64,000 nt of DNA from Candidatus Thiodiazotropha endoloripes (GCF_001708965.1 NZ_LVJW01000007.1:1-64000), one strand, 5' to 3'. Counted from the stretch's first letter, positions 1 through 10,202 are shown. The notes: generated by a model from the letters alone, not told the origin. Numbers and translations: made by a program.

Positions 1-59
1 GGGCCACATACAGGAATACCTGGCCCAAGCTTTGGTGTAGGTTTAGGAGGGTTGTTTGA

Positions 60-305
60 GTGATTGCTGCAAATCTAATATTTGTCATTGTTTTTGTTCT
101 TGGGTTTATTTATGTGTTGATGGGGTTGGCAGCATACTCACATACTCTTAAAGAAGACAAATCTGCGAAGTCACTGGCAATTTCTCCATGGTGGGCTGTA
201 AATACATCAATATATGATAATTTTGGCCGAAAATTAGCTTGGTATGGAAAGGTTATACTTGCTGTTAATGGTATTTTGTGTGCTATTTGGTTATATATTA
301 AATAA
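60..305 (+). CDS. small two-TM membrane protein
   Basis: An 81-residue protein with a hydrophobic N-terminal helix (about residues 3-25) and a second one near the C-terminus (about 62-79), joined by a polar loop containing KEDKSAKS and an ISPWW motif. It looks like an inner-membrane protein. I chose the GTG start at 60 because AGGAGG at 45-50 lies 9 bases upstream. No family is recognised. The upstream neighbour lies outside the window, so operon context is unknown. Confidence 0.6.
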   Translation: MIAANLIFVIVFVLGFIYVLMGLAAYSHTLKEDKSAKSLAISPWWAVNTSIYDNFGRKLAWYGKVILAVNGILCAIWLYIK

Positions 306-634
306 TAGGATGACCTAACAAACAATCGGTCAATTGGAGTGGCTTATAGCCCCTTTTTATAGTCTGCGGAAGAAGTTTTTTGTGGTCAATAGCAGCAGGC
401 AGGTCAGTCCTTTCCTGTTTGAATGGTCAGTTCTTAGTAGCAGGGTGGTCATTTGGGTGCAGCACCTGCAAATGCTGATTCCACCTAAACTGAACACATT
501 CGCTGTTTTAATCTGACCACTGAATCCAGAAAAATCTGACCAATTATGGATGGCTGTCCAATTAAATATTAATTCGGTTAATTCGCATTGGTCTTTGAGT
601 GCCTGCTTGGCTATCTCGAATCGATAACTCTGGT
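306..634. other. intergenic, no convincing gene
   Basis: Short frames here lack a plausible ribosome site or recognisable protein. Bases 542-561 share 19 of 20 positions with 1038-1057 (see the repeat entries). Nothing else is supported. Confidence 0.4.
542..561. repeat. 20-bp near-perfect repeat, copy 1
   Basis: The sequence AATTATGGATGGCTGTCCAA recurs at 1038-1057 with one change (C to G at position 13). Its centre is close to a palindrome (TGGA...TGTCCA). The two copies flank the small membrane-protein gene at 635-940, so they could be operator sites or remnants of a duplication. Confidence 0.45.
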
Positions 635-940
635 TCAGGGAGTCGCTTGACCAGCGGTTTCCTGCCACAAAGTAAGCCCCAAGATGAAAAAGGCTAGTGC
701 CAGGGCGCCACAAACCACTGTCAATACTATTTGCGACCAGCGTCGTTCGGATTCCATGGAAGACTTTCCTGAAAAGAAAGCACCAGCAGCGGTTACCAGA
801 AATCCAAATTCAGTGATGAACAGGGTCGTCAACAGGGGGAGTCCGCGCTCAGCGGGTTCTGTGAAAACCCCCGAGCTGATCAGGACCATGGCCAGGGTCA
901 GGCCGAGTCCAGCCGATATCCAGGGGAAGTTTGCTTTCAT
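635..940 (-). CDS. small multi-pass membrane protein
   Basis: A 101-residue, mostly hydrophobic protein with about three membrane segments: residues 7-27, 34-57 and 70-93. A short charged stretch (SSMESERRWSQ) lies between the last two. Length and layout resemble uncharacterised small inner-membrane proteins; no specific family is recognised. The ATG at 940 is the only sensible start. It sits between two copies of a 20-bp repeat and points away from the gene at 60. Confidence 0.6.
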   Translation of the reverse strand: MKANFPWISAGLGLTLAMVLISSGVFTEPAERGLPLLTTLFITEFGFLVTAAGAFFSGKSSMESERRWSQIVLTVVCGALALAFFILGLTLWQETAGQATP

Positions 941-1037
941 TGCGAGTGTCCGTCGATTTCTGAGTGTCTGTCAATACTAACCCAAAAAAGGAAATAATTG
1001 ACACCCGGAGTTTGCTGGTAAGAAGTGTTAAACCAGA

Positions 1038-1057
1038 AATTATGGATGGGTGTCCAA
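1038..1057. repeat. 20-bp near-perfect repeat, copy 2
   Basis: One mismatch relative to 542-561. It lies just downstream of the FkbM methyltransferase gene on the minus strand and upstream of the small membrane protein at 635-940. Confidence 0.45.
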
Positions 1058-1074
1058 CTGCACTGCGAGAAAAT

Positions 1075-2130
1075 TTATGGAGCGCAGTAAAGGACCGTCT
1101 CTTCGTTATGTATCGTGTAATGACCGATGTGCAGATGATAGAAAGGGTAGGTATCACGTATATAAGTTATCAACTCAAAGATATCATTTGGTTTATGGTA
1201 TAGAGAAATGGCCAGCTTTGGTTGAAACTTCTGAATAGACTGGGCAGCACCCAGTAGAACGTCCATTTCATAACCTTCCACATCAAGTTTGATGAAATCC
1301 ACTTTCTCAATCTCTCCGCTGTCAACCAGAGAGTCTATGGTTCGCAAGGGGGCTGTTATGTTGTTGGGGCTGAATCCGGGGGCATAACCGTTGAGGGTAA
1401 TAGGCTCTGCATCAACATTTTCATTCGACAGGCCATACGGCATGATAATGACGTTTTTTAACGGAAACTGGTTGATATTATATTGAAGGATATCTAGATG
1501 GTCTTTGACGGGATCAAAAGCATAGACTTTCCCTTTTTCACCAACAGCATTTGAAAAGACTGCTGCTGAATCGCCCAGACAGGCGCCACCATCAATGACA
1601 ACATCATCTGCCTCAGGCTTGATCGACACGCCATCCCGATCATAGAAGTACTGTTTTCTTTGCAGATAATAGGAAAGACCGAGGCAATCAATGACGTAGC
1701 TTTTATTGTCATAAACAAAATCAAAGTGCTTCAGTTTTCCGAATGCGCCTGTGAACTCGAGCTCACTCTCGGTAGATACTTCAATTTTATGATATTCAGC
1801 AATCGATTCCTCATCGAGGAAATCAACCGGTAGTTTTACTGAGAAATGGCTTGCCAGACGATAAGCGATGATGTGAAGGTAGAGGCTCTTCGATTTGTCA
1901 TCTTCCAATAGTGAGTAAGCATTGGCCAGATTAACTGCATTCTTATAAAACCAATCAAAGTAGACAACTCGCTCATGAGCCATCCACTCCATGGAGCGAT
2001 CAACACCATCATAGTTAAACCGCTGCGCATCAAAATTATCATAAAAGGTATTGACCTTGATTGCAGTCAGCGTCTCACCGATGATGTCCTGGTAGAAATC
2101 ATCCGGTGTGGCCGGTAGTTTCTCAAACAT
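1075..2130 (-). CDS. FkbM-family methyltransferase
   Basis: A 351-residue protein. The C-terminal half (about 170-350) is a SAM-dependent methyltransferase of the FkbM family: motif I VVIDGGACLG (177-186), an acidic ribose-binding strand VYAFDP (202-207), and the family motif FIKLDVEGYE (279-288). FkbM enzymes O-methylate sugars, polyketides or lipids; the substrate cannot be read from sequence. The N-terminal ~160 residues are not recognised and may be a substrate-specific helical domain. The nearest strong Shine-Dalgarno (AGGAGG, 18 bases upstream of the ATG) is rather far away, so the start is less certain than the family. No glycan cluster surrounds it. Confidence 0.85.
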   Translation of the reverse strand: MFEKLPATPDDFYQDIIGETLTAIKVNTFYDNFDAQRFNYDGVDRSMEWMAHERVVYFDWFYKNAVNLANAYSLLEDDKSKSLYLHIIAYRLASHFSVKLPVDFLDEESIAEYHKIEVSTESELEFTGAFGKLKHFDFVYDNKSYVIDCLGLSYYLQRKQYFYDRDGVSIKPEADDVVIDGGACLGDSAAVFSNAVGEKGKVYAFDPVKDHLDILQYNINQFPLKNVIIMPYGLSNENVDAEPITLNGYAPGFSPNNITAPLRTIDSLVDSGEIEKVDFIKLDVEGYEMDVLLGAAQSIQKFQPKLAISLYHKPNDIFELITYIRDTYPFYHLHIGHYTIHNEETVLYCAP

Positions 2131-2338
2131 AATGAATGCTCTTTTTTACCTCCTGTAATAGGAGAATATGCAGAATAACCGCTATCGCCCCTGTATATCA
2201 AGGCTAAAAAACTGCAGCCGGAGTATGTGTAAATTATCGGTCTTTGCGGCCTTATTCTATTAACTATTTGGCTTATTAATTTAGAACTTCTCTTTGATTG
2301 TACAAATTGGACGTCTGGTATCCATGCTGGGTTTCATA

Positions 2339-5300
2339 TCAATCAGGCAGAGGTTTTGGTTGTTTTGAAAACAGTCTGTCTGACACCCTGAATACCAACG
2401 CCAGCAGAGCCGGCATAAAGGTCAAAGTCACGATCATGGAGAAGAGCAGTCCAAACAGTACGATGGCGCCGAGTCCCCGGTAGAGCTCGGTGCCGGCCCC
2501 AGGGTTGAATACCAGTGGTGATAAACCGGCCACCGTGGTGACTGTCGACATAAGGATTGGTCGCAGTCGGATACGCACCGCTTCCGTCACCGCCTCAACG
2601 ATGTTCATCCCCTTTTTCTTCAGGTTGGAAGCGGTGAGCTCAACGATCAAAATCGGGTTGTTGACCACGGTGCCGATCAATACCAGAAAGCCGAGCATGG
2701 TGATCATGTCGAAAGGTTGGTTGATCGGATTGAGACCAAGCTGATCCAGGTTGGCGCCGGCCAGGTTGATCAGATAGAGACCGGCGATACCGCCGCTGAT
2801 GCCGACCGGCAGGTTGGTCATGATCAGCAGTGGATATCCCCAATGTGAGAAGACTGCCACCATCAGCAGGTAGGCAATCAGTATCGCCACGATAAAATTG
2901 CTGAAAAGGGCTTCCCGTGTTGCGCTCAGTTGATCACTTGCACCACTGATCTCCAGGCGGATATCGGCAGGCAGTTCACCGGAGGCTTTCATCCCTTTGA
3001 GGATCTCTTCAGTCACTTTCTCCACCCCGGCTTCCAGCGGAATGTCTCTGGGCGGTATGACGCTCAGGGTGATGGTTCGATCACCGTCGACACGGCGGAT
3101 GGTCTCGGTATTGACGCTCTCCTCAAGCCGGGCGATTGCACTCAGCGGAACGATCTCCCCCCGCGAGGAGTAGAGCATCAGGGATTCGAGATCCTGAGGC
3201 TGTTCGATGTTGCCTTGAGTGGAGTAGAGGAACATGTCGATCTGGTCGTCATCCAGGAAGAACTCGTCCACATAGGCGCCGTCCGAATAGGCCCAGATGG
3301 CGTATCCCAGATCCTGGGTGTCGATGCCGAGTTCGGCCGCCCGCTCCCAGTCCGGCTGGACTTCGAGCATGGGTTGCCCCATGGTCAGGTTCGAGGGTTC
3401 GGGCCGTACCCGTGGGTTTTCAAAGATCTGCTTCGATTTGAGAAAGACCTTCAGCCCGGCATCAAACAGCGACTGGAGTTCCGGGCCGCTGATGTCGATA
3501 TTGATACTGCGCGTACCACCGAAATTGCCCGAAAAGATCGACCCCTTGGAGGAGAACGATCGCAAGCCGGGCAGTTCGCCGGCCATGGCGCTGGCGATCT
3601 CCATAAACTCATCGGTCTGCTGCCGGTCCGCCACGCCGCGAACCGAGAAGACCCGGGTATTGTTGACGAAACTCACCGAGAAGGTCATCGCCGGTATGTC
3701 GGTTTCACCCTTCGCGAACTGTTCGGGATTCGCACCCAGTTGCGGTAGAAATTGCTCTTCCACCGAATGATAGTGCTCCTTCATGGTGTCGATGTTATAG
3801 CCGGGTGGGGCGAACATGATGGTGAAGACCTTGGCCTCTTCACCTTCCGGCAGGTACTCGGTTTGCGGCGTCAGGTAGTAGAGGATGGCGCCGGCCCCCG
3901 CCAGCACGATCACAATAACCGCCAGTGGGCGTACATAGCCCTGCACCAGCCAGTGGATCAGTGATAACACCCAGCGCGATACACTGGCGCCAAGCCTGTC
4001 GAGGGATGAGTTCTTGGACTCTTTATGGATCGAGAGGAAGCGACTGCTGGCTGCCGGCACCAGGGTCACCGCCACCAGCATCGACATCAGGATCGAGGCG
4101 GCAATCGCGATGGCGATATCGGAGTAGAGTTGCCCGGCCTCTTCGTGGATGAACAGAATCGGCAGAAATACACAGACCGTGGTCAGAGTCGAGGCCAGTA
4201 CCGCCGGCCAGACCTCGGTGATGCCGTTGAGGGCGGCCTGCAGGCGATTGGTGCCCTTACTCAGATGTCGGTAGATGTTCTCCGCCACCACAATGTTGTT
4301 GTCCAGCGTCATGCCGATGGCGAAGGCGACACCGGAGAGTGAGATGACGTTGATGGTGCGTCCGGCGATCAGCAGTCCGAGAAACGCGGCGATGGCGCAG
4401 ATCGGAATCGCCATGGCGCCGATCAGGGTGCCCGAAACCGAACGCAGAAACAGGAACAGCACCAGCAGGGCGAGAATCGCACCGATCGCCAGATTGTGCT
4501 TCACCACCTCGACCGCATCGGTTACGTAGATCACGTCATCGGAGTTCAATACCAGTTCCAGGCCTTTCTCCTGCAGAACACCGGCATTGAGTTCTGCCAC
4601 CTTCGTCATCATCGCCTGTTTTATCTCGATTACGTTGGTGCCGATCTGTCGGTTCACCGCGAAGGCCAGCTGGGGTTTTCCGGCACCGTAGGCGTAGTGA
4701 CGGACTTCGGCGAAGCCAAGCTCTGCATGGCCCAGATCTTTCAATCGAACGAAGGTGCCGTCCCGTTCACTGATGACCAATTCATTCAGCTCCTCGACGG
4801 ACTGGAAGCGGCCGATGGTGCGCAGCAGATATCGTCGTTTGCCGCTGTCCAGATCACCGCCGGAGACATCCCGGTTTCTGGCTCGAATGGCGTTTCTCAC
4901 ATCCAGCAGGCTGATGTTGCGCTCGGCAAGCTTAAGCGGGTCGACATGGATTTTGATCTGGCGTTCCGCACCGCCCCAGAGGCGCACGCTGGAGACACCG
5001 GGTACCCGTTCCATCGGGCGTTTGACATACTCTTCCGCCCAGTCGTAGAGAGCGATGACTTCGTCTTCGGAAAAGTTGCCGCTGACCGGTGTCAGACGGA
5101 AATACATGAAGGAGTTGGATGAGAACGACTCGGCGCGGATACTCGGCTGACGGACGTTCTCCGGATAGTTATCGACCTGCGACAGGGCGTTGTTGACGTC
5201 CAGTAACGCTTCATCGATAGAGACGGTGTAGGGGAACTCCAGTTCGATCCTGGCGTTGCCGGTGGTTGCTGTGGAGATGACCCGCTCCAGTCCCGGGATG

Positions 5301-5512
5301 CGGGTCAGGTACTGCTCCTGCTCGATGATGATCTCCTTCTCCACATCCTGTGGCGAGGCACCGGGCCAGGTGGTGCTGACCTTGATCAGGCGGGCATCCA
5401 GATCGGGAATCATCTGTACCGGTACGCTGAAGATGGCGAGCAGGCCGAACAGGGTCAGGATCAGGATCGCGACAGTGAGAATGACCGGTTTTTCGATGCA
5501 GAAGCGAAACAT
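2339..5512 (-). CDS. RND efflux transporter, HAE1-like inner-membrane pump
   Basis: About 1057 residues, the usual RND length. It starts at MFRFCIEKPV with an N-terminal helix followed by a large periplasmic porter loop, the 12-TM duplicated architecture, and a second large loop. The TM4 proton-relay region reads GMTLDNNIVVAEN, so the usual Asp-Asp pair is Asp-Asn; this variant occurs in some HAE1-like pumps. The frame stays open upstream to 5608, but that extension overlaps the adaptor gene and lacks pump homology, so I use the ATG at 5512, 16 bases after the adaptor's stop. It should form a tripartite pump with that adaptor. No outer-membrane TolC partner lies nearby. Confidence 0.93.
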   Translation of the reverse strand: MFRFCIEKPVILTVAILILTLFGLLAIFSVPVQMIPDLDARLIKVSTTWPGASPQDVEKEIIIEQEQYLTRIPGLERVISTATTGNARIELEFPYTVSIDEALLDVNNALSQVDNYPENVRQPSIRAESFSSNSFMYFRLTPVSGNFSEDEVIALYDWAEEYVKRPMERVPGVSSVRLWGGAERQIKIHVDPLKLAERNISLLDVRNAIRARNRDVSGGDLDSGKRRYLLRTIGRFQSVEELNELVISERDGTFVRLKDLGHAELGFAEVRHYAYGAGKPQLAFAVNRQIGTNVIEIKQAMMTKVAELNAGVLQEKGLELVLNSDDVIYVTDAVEVVKHNLAIGAILALLVLFLFLRSVSGTLIGAMAIPICAIAAFLGLLIAGRTINVISLSGVAFAIGMTLDNNIVVAENIYRHLSKGTNRLQAALNGITEVWPAVLASTLTTVCVFLPILFIHEEAGQLYSDIAIAIAASILMSMLVAVTLVPAASSRFLSIHKESKNSSLDRLGASVSRWVLSLIHWLVQGYVRPLAVIVIVLAGAGAILYYLTPQTEYLPEGEEAKVFTIMFAPPGYNIDTMKEHYHSVEEQFLPQLGANPEQFAKGETDIPAMTFSVSFVNNTRVFSVRGVADRQQTDEFMEIASAMAGELPGLRSFSSKGSIFSGNFGGTRSINIDISGPELQSLFDAGLKVFLKSKQIFENPRVRPEPSNLTMGQPMLEVQPDWERAAELGIDTQDLGYAIWAYSDGAYVDEFFLDDDQIDMFLYSTQGNIEQPQDLESLMLYSSRGEIVPLSAIARLEESVNTETIRRVDGDRTITLSVIPPRDIPLEAGVEKVTEEILKGMKASGELPADIRLEISGASDQLSATREALFSNFIVAILIAYLLMVAVFSHWGYPLLIMTNLPVGISGGIAGLYLINLAGANLDQLGLNPINQPFDMITMLGFLVLIGTVVNNPILIVELTASNLKKKGMNIVEAVTEAVRIRLRPILMSTVTTVAGLSPLVFNPGAGTELYRGLGAIVLFGLLFSMIVTLTFMPALLALVFRVSDRLFSKQPKPLPD

Positions 5513-5528
5513 GGTGAGATGCCAACCC

Positions 5529-6602
5529 CTATTCGGTTTGTCCGATCTTGACGGTTTGTCCAGGGCGTAAGTTCTCGTTGCCCAGCAATACGATGCGATC
5601 ACCGGCATTCAGGCTGCTCTCAAGGATCTCCACAAGATTGCCCTGGGTGCGCCCGGTGGTCACGCTGATCTGTTTTACCTTGAATGGACTCTCCGTGCCG
5701 GTGACACGCCAGACGATCCGGCTGCCATCCGCCTTGAGAACAATCGCGTCTCTTGGCAGCATGATCGAGGCTTGCTGCTCCCCGCTCAGTTCAATGAATA
5801 TGCGCGCCGACATGCCGGGTGCAATTCGGCTTTTCGGGTTGTCGAGCAGCAACAGAAGGGGAAAGGTACGGGTGCTTCGGTTACCTGCCGCGACCATGGA
5901 AGCGACCTTGCCGGTAAACTCCTCCCCGGGTAAGGAATCGAAGCGGATTCGCGCCTTCAGGTCGGGTTCGATGCGTGAGAAGAATCGCTGCGGTATCGAT
6001 GCCCGTATGCGGATACGATCCAGCGCTACCAGTTTGACCACACCCGATTCTGCCTTTACCCACTGCCCGGTTTCCACGTTCTTCTCGGCAACGATGCCGG
6101 AGAAAGGGGCAGTAAGCAGATGCCGGGACAATAGCTCTTCCAGCCGTCTCACCTCCGCACGCTGCTTGGCGATCGATGCCTGGGCAATCTCTTCATCGGC
6201 CACAGCCGAGGCCAACTGACTGGCGGCGACCGCCTTGTTGCGGCGCAGTGACTGATACTCGTTTTTCTGGCGCACCGCCTCCCGGTGGCGGGCGATCGCC
6301 TCATCGAGCCCGGCCTTTGCCGATACCACCTCCAGTGTGGCGATAACCGAATCGAGGGAGAGAATTTTTTCGCCGGCTTCGACCCGTTCGCCTTCCTCAA
6401 CGAAGACCTCATTCACCACCCCTGATAATCGGGGTGAGAGGGGTGATTCCTGGAGCGCCTCCGCCGTGCCGGAGAAGGGGATCTCCTCACGCAGGTTCTG
6501 CTCCACGACCTCGGTGACGGTAACCAGACTGGGTTTCTTTGGAGGCGCTGCAACCGCATTGGCTATACACAGAAGACCAATGATCAGTACGCTGAGCTTC
6601 AT
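5529..6602 (-). CDS. RND efflux periplasmic adaptor (membrane fusion protein)
   Basis: About 357 residues. There is a signal peptide ending near NAVAA, then paired lipoyl/barrel-sandwich halves (PLSPRLSGVVNEVFVEEG near the N-terminus, HLLTAPFSGIVAEKNVETG after the hairpin), a coiled-coil alpha hairpin, and a C-terminal beta-barrel/membrane-proximal domain. This is the HlyD/AcrA family, bridging the inner-membrane pump to an outer-membrane channel. I chose ATG 6602, 10 bases after AGGAGG at 6613-6618; a TTG at 6611 is too close to that site. It forms an operon with the downstream RND pump. No local regulator is seen. Confidence 0.92.
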   Translation of the reverse strand: MKLSVLIIGLLCIANAVAAPPKKPSLVTVTEVVEQNLREEIPFSGTAEALQESPLSPRLSGVVNEVFVEEGERVEAGEKILSLDSVIATLEVVSAKAGLDEAIARHREAVRQKNEYQSLRRNKAVAASQLASAVADEEIAQASIAKQRAEVRRLEELLSRHLLTAPFSGIVAEKNVETGQWVKAESGVVKLVALDRIRIRASIPQRFFSRIEPDLKARIRFDSLPGEEFTGKVASMVAAGNRSTRTFPLLLLLDNPKSRIAPGMSARIFIELSGEQQASIMLPRDAIVLKADGSRIVWRVTGTESPFKVKQISVTTGRTQGNLVEILESSLNAGDRIVLLGNENLRPGQTVKIGQTE

Positions 6603-7000
6603 CACGCTCAAACCTCCTTTTCGGGTGTGGTGGACGAGTCATTCTGCGGAATCATTGCTGTCCCATTTTTTTGCAATAAGGCGGTTTGGGTTATGCGCAT
6701 TCCGAAATCATAAGAGTGCAAACAACTTATTGAATCAAAAGGGATAACCAAGCCATGGCTCATAATATACGGTATTTTCACAACGGCTCAAACTGATTTT
6801 GAGTGGTGAATTCGAAAGCCTGGGAAAACAATCTCATCGTGGTTGGGTATTTGCCGCAATGTTTCAAGCTGTTGGTAATTCATGGTTATGATGGTGGGAC
6901 AGCTATCGTAAGAAAGAGTTTGCGGGATATATTAAGGATTTTATGATGAATTCACTGCTGTAATGTTAACTCACCATTAGCCAAGGAGAGGCATAAAAGC

Positions 7001-7023
7001 CCCTCTCCCTTGATGGGAGAGGG
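7001..7023. repeat. REP-like palindrome, copy A
   Basis: A perfect 9-bp stem (CCCTCTCCC / GGGAGAGGG) around a 5-base loop. It is one of at least four intergenic copies of the same hairpin in the window. Confidence 0.6.
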
Positions 7024-7135
7024 TGTACGCGAAGCGTTTTGCCTGGCAAAAAAGATAAAAACTCATGGATCCTCTATTTTTTCTGCATTGATCCCTTATG
7101 AAGAGAGAGGTGCTCAATCTTCCCCTCTCCCCCGG

Positions 7136-7160
7136 CCCCTCTCCCGCAAGGGGAGAGGGG
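7136..7160. repeat. REP-like palindrome, copy B
   Basis: A perfect 10-bp stem (CCCCTCTCCC / GGGAGAGGGG) with loop GCAAG. The following ~45 bases (containing CTGT, TGGTACACTGA, GGTGCTTTTT) resemble the flank of the copy at 54117. Confidence 0.65.
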
Positions 7161-7530
7161 AGCTACTCTCTCTGTCTGTTTGGTACACTGATGATTGGTG
7201 CTTTTTCTAAGCTTCATCTTTTGCTTGGTTATCATTTTTCAAGTTACGGATCTCGATAGGCTAGAGAAGCCAACTGACAGTAACCCGTTAGTATCCGATC
7301 GATCAAAGTTAAGGGCACAGCAGTGTTATGAATTACATTGGATGGTATGTATCGATCGGTTTCGGTTACATGGGTTTGAGCAAATGAAATACCGAAATGA
7401 AATGGGTATGTTTCGATATACTTTCTTTAGCTCGTTATAACGGCTCCCAGGTTGTTGATCTTTCAGGTTCTGGAAATAGGAGGTTGGGGGGGTTATGATG
7501 GCCCTATTGTTGAAATTCGAGGGATCGATC

Positions 7531-9981
7531 ATGGAAAACAGACTTTCTTCAACGCTGCGCCGCCTTTTATTTTTTGGGCTGGTATTCGCATATTCCCCGT
7601 TCATCACAGCTGCCGTTCCCTCCAATCAGCCTTCAGTCACCACCTCGGGTGAGCCGGCCGATGCGACCATGTCATGGTCTCTCTCTACGGCAGATACGGA
7701 TCAATACACCCCGTTATACGATACCGAGGATGCCATTTCGGTTGAGCTGAGCATCAGTGTGGATGCGGCCTCTGTGGGGGCTGAACGTAATCTCTACCTG
7801 GTTGTCCGTGCACAGGATAATTGGCATATGCGGGATAGCGAGGGGCGCTGGTTGAACTGGAACGGCCAGGTTGACGCGTTGGTTCCGTTTACCCGCAAGA
7901 CACTCTCCGAGACCGAGACCGTCGAGGTGCACAGTGGCGGACCCTTGCCGCCGGCGGAGTTTGCCGTCTATGGTGGTTATGAGGCGGAAGATGGTTCTGT
8001 TATCTATAATCAAGATCCCTTAACCTTCATCGTCTTCGATACCGACAATCCCACCCTGCATCGCTTTCGGCACAATGTCATGTTGGAAGGCTATCTGTCC
8101 GAAGCGATGATCGCAGCCTATGCAACGGATCGTCCGCTGCCCGATACAAGTGTTGATGATTTCAGCCCGGCGCCGATTAGCAACAGCCCAATCTCTTTGA
8201 CCAATACGCAGGAGCAGGGGGTGGATGAAGCGGATTTGATCAAATCCGATGGCGTCCACTTCTATCGATTTGGTTACTGTGGCTCAAGCACCAATACCTA
8301 TTTCCGAAGTTGTCTCTTCACTTATGCCATTGAGGAGCAACCCGCCTCAAATCGGTTGTTGAATGAGGTCGGGATACCCGGTGAGAGCACGGTTGAAGGC
8401 ATCTATCTGCTCAACCAACTCGGTGAAGGGCTCTCCGATATGGTTGTGACCGTAGGCGGGGATACCATCAATGACTATGTGGCCTTTGGCTTCTTGGGGC
8501 CGGTCCCGATCTGGGAGGAGCCCAGATACTGGTCGAATGGCACCAGTGAGGTGAACCTGTTTCGGTTGGACTCTGCGGATGCACCCAGCCATGAACGTAC
8601 ATTGAGCTTTGATGGAGCAATGATCTCCAGTCGTGTCATCGGCAATACACTCTATCTGGTTACCCGTTATACCCCCTATATTGACGGTCTGGATCAATAC
8701 GCCGATTACACAGGACAATTTCAACACAATCGTACTCTGTTAGAGAATGCTACTTTAAGTCAGTTGACTCCGACCTCTACCTTAGGTGATGAACCGGAAC
8801 CTCTTATCGACACGGAGAGTTGTTATCTGGCACCAAGCGCTACCGTCGGTATGTTGGATCCGACCATCATCAATATCATCGCCGTTCCACTGGCGGATCC
8901 TGACAGCTACCAAACCAGCTGTTTCATCGGCACCTCGGAAGTGCTCTATGCCTCACAAGAGGCGATCTATCTGGTTGCTCAGGGTGCCGGTCAGACCTTG
9001 CTTGACAACGGTGAATACACGTCAACAAACGAGGTCCACAAACTGGCGCTGGTTGGAGATTCGCAGAGCGGTATGGCTGCCGAATATCGTGGTTCGGCTC
9101 AGGTGGTTGGTCATCTGGGTTATGAACCTGAGTACAAGTCCTACCGCATGGGCGAGTATCAGGGTGTATTCCGTATCGCGACATCCCTTGGCTATCTGGG
9201 TTCGGTGAATAGCTCCACCAGCGTGACCCTGTTGCGTGAAGTGGCGGATGGCGGTCGACTGGAAGTGGCCGGTAGGCTCGATGGACTGGGGCGGCCGGGA
9301 GAAGTACTCTACGCCAGCCGCTTCATTGGTAACCGGGGCTACCTGATTACGTTCAAAAAAGTTGATCCCCTCTATGTACTGGATCTCTCCGATCCGGAGA
9401 ATCCCGTATCATTAGGCGAATTGGAGGTGTCGGGTTACTCGGAATATCTCCATCCCGTGGGGGAGAACTATCTTCTCGGTATCGGTAAGGAGGCTGTTGA
9501 TGCGGTGGACTCGGGTGACCGGGGTGGATTGGGCTTTGCCTGGTACCAGGGGGTGAAGGTCTCCCTGTTCGATGTCTCTGATCCCACCATGCCAACAGAA
9601 GTCAACTCACTTATATTGGGCGGAAGAGGAACCCACGCAACGATCCTGAACCAGCCTCACGGATTTGCATCACTGCCCCAGACAGATACGCTGCCGATGC
9701 GCTTTTCCATCCCGGTGGATCTGTATGATGAGCCTCCTACCTCAAGTAATCCGCCACCCTATGTCAGCTGGGGATGGACCCATACCGGTCTCTACACTTT
9801 CGATATCCAGTTGGGTGATACCCCTGGTGTCGAGCTCGTAGACAGGTTCGTGGTTAGAGATAGTGGTTTGAGTGGTTACTCACATGGTGTTTGGAATGAC
9901 AGGTCTGTCATCCTGGGGGATAGTGTTCACTATCTGCATGGGGGTTCCCTCTATTCATCGAATCTGCCGGCGCGGGAGTAA
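7531..9981 (+). CDS. secreted beta-propeller domain protein (COG4880-like)
   Basis: About 816 residues. A signal peptide (n-region MENRLSSTLRR, hydrophobic core, cut near ITAA) is followed by a ~150-residue N-terminal domain and the hallmark TNTQEQGVDEADLIKSDG of the Beta_propel family (PF09826, COG4880). Downstream repeats such as LYVLDLSDPENPVSLGELE are propeller blades. Function is unknown; members are secreted or surface-bound. The frame also has ATG at 7495, 11 bases after an AGGAGG. I prefer 7531 because it gives a normal signal peptide and has GAGG 7 bases upstream; the longer form cannot be excluded. It is a single gene with no obvious operon partner. Confidence 0.85.
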   Translation: MENRLSSTLRRLLFFGLVFAYSPFITAAVPSNQPSVTTSGEPADATMSWSLSTADTDQYTPLYDTEDAISVELSISVDAASVGAERNLYLVVRAQDNWHMRDSEGRWLNWNGQVDALVPFTRKTLSETETVEVHSGGPLPPAEFAVYGGYEAEDGSVIYNQDPLTFIVFDTDNPTLHRFRHNVMLEGYLSEAMIAAYATDRPLPDTSVDDFSPAPISNSPISLTNTQEQGVDEADLIKSDGVHFYRFGYCGSSTNTYFRSCLFTYAIEEQPASNRLLNEVGIPGESTVEGIYLLNQLGEGLSDMVVTVGGDTINDYVAFGFLGPVPIWEEPRYWSNGTSEVNLFRLDSADAPSHERTLSFDGAMISSRVIGNTLYLVTRYTPYIDGLDQYADYTGQFQHNRTLLENATLSQLTPTSTLGDEPEPLIDTESCYLAPSATVGMLDPTIINIIAVPLADPDSYQTSCFIGTSEVLYASQEAIYLVAQGAGQTLLDNGEYTSTNEVHKLALVGDSQSGMAAEYRGSAQVVGHLGYEPEYKSYRMGEYQGVFRIATSLGYLGSVNSSTSVTLLREVADGGRLEVAGRLDGLGRPGEVLYASRFIGNRGYLITFKKVDPLYVLDLSDPENPVSLGELEVSGYSEYLHPVGENYLLGIGKEAVDAVDSGDRGGLGFAWYQGVKVSLFDVSDPTMPTEVNSLILGGRGTHATILNQPHGFASLPQTDTLPMRFSIPVDLYDEPPTSSNPPPYVSWGWTHTGLYTFDIQLGDTPGVELVDRFVVRDSGLSGYSHGVWNDRSVILGDSVHYLHGGSLYSSNLPARE

Positions 9982-10202
9982 CAGATCCAACCACCGTGCT
10001 TCACTGTTGCACACGGAGGTGCAGCGAGTTCAAGGCGCATTGGCGGATCTATCGGATACCCATCCCAATCCAAGGGCAGAGTGCGATCAATCAGTTTTCT
10101 CAGGATCAATAACAGACTCCGGTGGGATTTGTTTAAACTGAGCTGGATGCAATTTCTGCCCTGTAAGTCTGCAAAAGATGACTTTAGTAATTGAATTGCC
10201 AA

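Larger units (their letters stand above)
6621..7530. other. long intergenic stretch with two REP-like palindromes
   Basis: No convincing gene. It carries the palindromes at 7001-7023 and 7136-7160. Bases 7151-7205 resemble the sequence after the palindrome at 54117, so the repeat unit is longer than the hairpin itself. Confidence 0.5.

Noticed and set aside
334-516. Short plus-strand frame after the first gene
   Set aside because: No ribosome site, no recognisable features, and an overlapping opposite-strand frame of similar quality.
2930-3748. Long open frame on the plus strand inside the RND pump gene
   Set aside because: It is antisense to a clear RND gene, has no family resemblance, and reflects codon bias of the real gene. 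The same applies to long opposite-strand frames within the adaptor, slipin, GGDEF-EAL, ettA and mtk genes.
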